From positions 1-9,852 of the forward strand of contig JAGASB010000028.1 of NCBI GenBank assembly GCA_017621955.1: 9,852 bases of DNA, given 5' to 3'. This DNA comes from Clostridia bacterium. GTDB taxonomy: Bacteria; Bacillota_A; Clostridia; Christensenellales; Borkfalkiaceae. The position numbers and the translations under genes were made by a program. The notes under the pieces are model-generated. The model searched no databases and was not told the origin of the DNA. It saw only the letters and a program-made list of their open reading frames with translations. Numbering within the stretch: the stretch's first letter is position 1; each line of letters starts with the position of its first letter. This document shows positions 6,640 through 9,852 of the stretch, piece after piece.

Positions 6640-6669
6640 TTGACAAGATACTGTTTGATGTGTTATATT
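6640..6669 (+). promoter_or_regulatory. Proximal nrdD promoter overlapped by a weak NrdR-like box
   Basis: A perfect -35 TTGACA (6640-6645) and -10 TATATT (6664-6669) are spaced by 18 nt. Transcription would start near 6676, with a ~37-nt leader containing GGAGG (6701-6705). TGACAAGATACTGTTT (6641-6656) shares the ACAAGATA-x-TGT core of the box at 6585-6600 and lies over the -35 and spacer, where a bound repressor would block RNA polymerase. The position also shows that translation cannot start at the upstream in-frame ATG 6674 from this promoter. Confidence 0.7.
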
Positions 6670-6712
6670 AGATATGCTCACCATTAAAAATAGAAATTGC
6701 GGAGGAAAGAAA

Positions 6713-9079
6713 ATGTTTCAAGTTAAGAAAAGGGACGGAAAATTAGTTGAATTTGATATGTCAAAGATAACGACGGCGTTATCAAAAGCGTTCAATGCTT
6801 GCCAGTTAGATTACACGGCAGATATTTTGAACACTCTTTCTTTGAAAGTTACAGCAGACTTTTCAAAGAAGATTAAAGACGGCGTAATCAACGTGGAAGA
6901 CGTTCAAGACAGTGTTGAAGTTGTATTAATTCAAACGGGTTACGTTGACGTTGCAAAGAGATATATTTTATATCGTAAACAACGTGAAAAAGTTCGTAAC
7001 ATCAGTGCTACGATGGTTGATTACAAAAAGGTGGTTGACGATTACTTAAAGGTTGCTGACTGGTGTGTTAAAGAAAACTCTACCGTAACGTATTCGGTAG
7101 GTGGTCTTATTCTTTCAAACAGCGGTGCAGTTACCGCAAACTATTGGTTATCAGAAGTTTATGATGAGGAAATTGGCGAAGCGCATAGGAACGCTGACAT
7201 TCACATTCACGACCTTTCAATGCTCACGGGTTACTGTGCAGGTTGGTCTCTTCGTCAGCTCATAAAAGAAGGCTTGGGTGGTGTAACCGGTAAGATTACC
7301 TCTTCACCCGCAGGTCACCTTTCAACGCTTTGTAACCAAATGGTAAACTTCCTTGGTATAATGCAGAACGAATGGGCAGGTGCGCAAGCATTCTCATCGT
7401 TCGACACATATCTTGCACCGTTCGTAAAGGTGGACGGACTTACTTATAAAGAAGTTAAACAGTGCATACAGTCCTTTATCTACGGCGTAAATACTCCGTC
7501 TAGATGGGGTACTCAGTCACCATTTACTAACATCACGCTTGACTGGGTTGTTCCTAACGACCTTGCTGAAATGAACGCAATCGTCGGCGGAAAGGAAATG
7601 GATTTCAAGTATAAAGATTGCGTTGAAGAAATGGCTATGGTAAACAAAGCGTTTATCGAAATTATGATTGAAGGCGACGCAAACGGTAGGGGATTCCAAT
7701 ATCCTATTCCGACCTATTCAATCACAAGCGACTTTGACTGGTCTGAAACTGAAAACAACAAGTTGTTGTTTGAAATGACTGCTAAATACGGCACACCATA
7801 TTTCTCTAACTATATCAATAGTGATATGGAACCAAGTGACGTTCGTTCAATGTGCTGTCGTTTAAGGCTTGACCTTAGAGAACTCCGTAAAAAATCAGGT
7901 GGATTTTTCGGTAGTGGTGAATCGACCGGTTCTATCGGTGTTGTTACTATAAATATGCCAAGAATTGCATATTTATCTAATACGGAAGCGGAATTCTATG
8001 ACAGATTAAAGAAAATGATGGACATTTCTGCTCGTTCATTAAAGGTAAAGAGAGATACCGTTACCAAACTTTTGGAAGCAGGACTTTATCCTTACACCAA
8101 GAGATACTTGGGAACGTTCAATAACCACTTCTCGACAATCGGTCTTGTTGGTATGAACGAAGCGTGCTTAAACGCTAAGTGGATTAAAAAAGATTTAACT
8201 AACGCAGAAGCACAGAACTTCACAAAAGACGTTCTAAACTTTATGAGAAATAAACTTTCTGACTATCAAGAACTCTACGGTGACCTTTACAACTTAGAAG
8301 CAACTCCCGCAGAATCAACGTCATTCCGTTTGGCTAAACACGATAGGAAGAGATATCCCGATATTATCACTGCTTCGGACAATGATAACGCACCGTACTA
8401 TACCAACAGTTCACACTTACCCGTTGGCTATACGGACGATATCTTCTCTGCACTTGATATTCAAGACGAATTGCAAACACTATACACGTCAGGTACTGTT
8501 TTCCACGCATTCTTGGGTCAAAAACTTCCTGATTGGAAAGCAGCTGCTAACCTTGTTAGAAAGATTGCTGAAAATTACAAGCTTCCATATTATACAATGT
8601 CTCCGACCTATTCGGTATGTGCTGACCACGGCTACATTGCTGGTGAAGTTTACGAATGCCCGACTTGTGGAAAGAAGACCGAAGTATATTCAAGAATTAC
8701 CGGTTACTATCGTCCTATCCAAAACTGGAACGATGGTAAGAGAAAGGAATTTGAAGATAGAAAAGAATATAATATCGAAAGTTCTAAATTTACTGCAAAA
8801 GAAAACGCTTGTGAATGCAAAAAGGACGACGCACCAAAGGCAGAACTTAACGGTGCTGTGCTCTTTACAAGAAATGGTTGTCCTAACTGTAAAACAGCTA
8901 AGTTAATGCTTGATAAAAAAGGTGTTATCTATACTGTAATCAATGCGGAAGAAGATAAGGAAACAACGTTAAAGTTTGGCGTGAAGAAAGCACCAACGCT
9001 TCTTGTACCAGAAGGTAGTGGCTTTAAGGCTTACGACAACGCAAGCGAAATAAGAAAGTATATTGAGAGTTTGAATTAA
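6713..9079 (+). CDS. nrdD: NrdD, anaerobic (class III) ribonucleoside-triphosphate reductase with fused C-terminal glutaredoxin-like domain
   Basis: This 788-residue enzyme reduces ribonucleoside triphosphates to deoxynucleotides without oxygen. Domains in order: ATP cone (1-~95, FQVKKRDGK start), the ten-stranded glycyl-radical barrel (~100-630), a metal site with C636, H639, C649 and C652, and the radical loop RITGYYRP with Gly664. Then a linker and a glutaredoxin/NrdH-like domain (~712-788) with CPNC at 723-726 and cis-Pro761. Substrate-site cysteines are probably C175 (GYCAGW) and the finger-loop pair C381-C382 (MCCRL). The start at ATG 6713 has GGAGG 7 nt upstream. An in-frame ATG at 6674 lies at or before the predicted transcription start and would add 13 non-family residues. 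The thiol-donor fusion and the reductase gene 2 nt downstream suggest a formate-independent, NrdD2-like type. The activase NrdG is not in the window. Confidence 0.96.
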   Translation: MFQVKKRDGKLVEFDMSKITTALSKAFNACQLDYTADILNTLSLKVTADFSKKIKDGVINVEDVQDSVEVVLIQTGYVDVAKRYILYRKQREKVRNISATMVDYKKVVDDYLKVADWCVKENSTVTYSVGGLILSNSGAVTANYWLSEVYDEEIGEAHRNADIHIHDLSMLTGYCAGWSLRQLIKEGLGGVTGKITSSPAGHLSTLCNQMVNFLGIMQNEWAGAQAFSSFDTYLAPFVKVDGLTYKEVKQCIQSFIYGVNTPSRWGTQSPFTNITLDWVVPNDLAEMNAIVGGKEMDFKYKDCVEEMAMVNKAFIEIMIEGDANGRGFQYPIPTYSITSDFDWSETENNKLLFEMTAKYGTPYFSNYINSDMEPSDVRSMCCRLRLDLRELRKKSGGFFGSGESTGSIGVVTINMPRIAYLSNTEAEFYDRLKKMMDISARSLKVKRDTVTKLLEAGLYPYTKRYLGTFNNHFSTIGLVGMNEACLNAKWIKKDLTNAEAQNFTKDVLNFMRNKLSDYQELYGDLYNLEATPAESTSFRLAKHDRKRYPDIITASDNDNAPYYTNSSHLPVGYTDDIFSALDIQDELQTLYTSGTVFHAFLGQKLPDWKAAANLVRKIAENYKLPYYTMSPTYSVCADHGYIAGEVYECPTCGKKTEVYSRITGYYRPIQNWNDGKRKEFEDRKEYNIESSKFTAKENACECKKDDAPKAELNGAVLFTRNGCPNCKTAKLMLDKKGVIYTVINAEEDKETTLKFGVKKAPTLLVPEGSGFKAYDNASEIRKYIESLN

Positions 9080-9081
9080 TT

Positions 9082-9852
9082 ATGTATGACGTAATAGTTA
9101 TAGGCGCAGGCGCGGCAGGCATGACCTCCGCGCTATACGCTTTAAGGAACAATAAATCCGTATTAGTATTAGAAAGCGAAAGTCTTGGCGGTCAAATTGC
9201 TATGTCCCCAAGATTAGAAAATTATCCGTCAATAAAAGAAATCAGCGGTGAAGGGTTCGCAGACAATCTTTTTGACCAAATTACTTCACTTGGTGCCGAA
9301 GTTGAGATTGAAAAAGTTGTTGGCGTTGAAAAACTTGGCGAAGGCAACTTTAAAGTTAAGACCGAATATAACGAATATGACTCTAAGTCGGTTATAATAG
9401 CAACGGGTGTTAAGCATAAACATTTAAGAACTAAGTCTGATAGGGAAGACTTGGTTGGAAAAGGCGTTTATTATTGCGCTATTTGCGACGGACCTTTTTA
9501 TAAAGGCAAGGAAGTTGCTGTAATCGGTGATGCTAACACTGCACTTCAATACAGTTTATTGCTTTCAAGTTATTGTAAAAAGGTGTATATTTATACTTTG
9601 TTTGATAAATTCTTTGGGGATAAAGCTCACGTTAAAGCTTTGCTTGCAAAAGACAATATCGAATGGCGACCAAATACTAGTGTTACTGATTTTATAGGTG
9701 AAGACGAACTTACTGCGTTTGAATACAAAGACGCTGACGGTAATATTAAAACGCACGAAATCCCAGCAGTATTCGTTGCTATCGGTCAAATTCCCGATAA
9801 TAAAGCGTTTACTAACGTTGTTGAACTTGATTCAATGGGATATATTATAGCA
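9082..9852 (+). CDS. Thioredoxin-reductase-like flavoprotein with atypical NAD(P)H domain (partial, 3' end outside window)
   Basis: 257 codons are visible, starting at ATG 9082, 2 nt after the nrdD stop, so the genes form an operon; only a weak GAGAG lies upstream. Visible parts are the FAD-binding GAGAAG (8-13), SLGGQIAMSPRLENYPS (34-50), the second flavin motif IIATGV (105-110), and the redox pair CAIC (132-135) followed by DG. In ordinary thioredoxin reductases the inserted domain carries GGGxSA and HRRxxxR for NADPH. Here the equivalents read GDANTA (149-154) and YTLFDKFFGDKA (171-182), with no arginine pair. That resembles ferredoxin-dependent flavin thioredoxin reductases described from Clostridium, so the electron donor may not be NADPH. 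Its likely partner is the glutaredoxin domain of NrdD just upstream. The assignment to the family is firm; donor and partner are inferred. Confidence 0.88.
   Translation, partial: MYDVIVIGAGAAGMTSALYALRNNKSVLVLESESLGGQIAMSPRLENYPSIKEISGEGFADNLFDQITSLGAEVEIEKVVGVEKLGEGNFKVKTEYNEYDSKSVIIATGVKHKHLRTKSDREDLVGKGVYYCAICDGPFYKGKEVAVIGDANTALQYSLLLSSYCKKVYIYTLFDKFFGDKAHVKALLAKDNIEWRPNTSVTDFIGEDELTAFEYKDADGNIKTHEIPAVFVAIGQIPDNKAFTNVVELDSMGYIIA

Noticed and set aside
8382..8906. 174-codon open frame overlapping the 3' half of nrdD in another frame
   Set aside because: It lies entirely within the well-conserved NrdD frame, has no ribosome binding site and resembles no family I recognise.

Overview
The window looks like a chromosomal segment of a low-GC, strictly anaerobic Firmicute (Clostridia-like, probably gut-type). 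Four things point there. The gene order ruvA-ruvB-queA-tgt-yajC followed by a TIGR04086/YrzE-type membrane gene is a Firmicute arrangement. Most genes are AT-rich. A class III (oxygen-sensitive, glycyl-radical) ribonucleotide reductase is present. Promoters are close to sigma-A consensus with AAGGAG/GGAGG-type ribosome binding sites. No species can be named from the sequence alone.

Left part (1-4466, all + strand): the 3' end of ruvA, then ruvB, queA (overlapping ruvB by 14 nt), tgt, yajC with its own promoter and a strong terminator, and a four-helix membrane protein whose start codon directly abuts that terminator's T-run. This block covers Holliday-junction branch migration (RuvAB), two steps of queuosine tRNA modification (Tgt inserts preQ1, QueA converts it to epoxyqueuosine) and a Sec-translocon accessory protein. 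A hairpin after the membrane gene closes the block.

Middle part (4500-6293) looks accessory. It starts with a bidirectional-looking terminator. Next comes a decayed IS200/IS605-type element with both subterminal hairpins, but whose transposase has lost its catalytic centre through an in-frame deletion and also carries two nonsense codons. A minus-strand Cof-type HAD phosphatase gene has its own promoter. A GC-rich, hairpin-studded block ends in a second copy of the 3' end of tRNA-Ser. The intact tRNA-Ser(GGA) gene on the minus strand, with its own promoter and terminator, completes this part.

Right part (6294-9852, + strand): a roughly 400-bp control region with up to four NrdR-box-like palindromes and two candidate promoters precedes nrdD. 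This anaerobic ribonucleotide reductase has an N-terminal ATP cone and a C-terminal fused glutaredoxin-like domain (CPNC). Two bases downstream begins a thioredoxin-reductase-like flavoprotein, cut by the window end. It keeps the FAD site and the CxxC but appears to lack the usual NADPH-binding motifs. Together these suggest a self-contained, formate-independent deoxynucleotide synthesis module: electrons (perhaps from ferredoxin) pass to the flavoprotein, then the fused glutaredoxin domain, then the reductase active site. The activase NrdG is not in the window.
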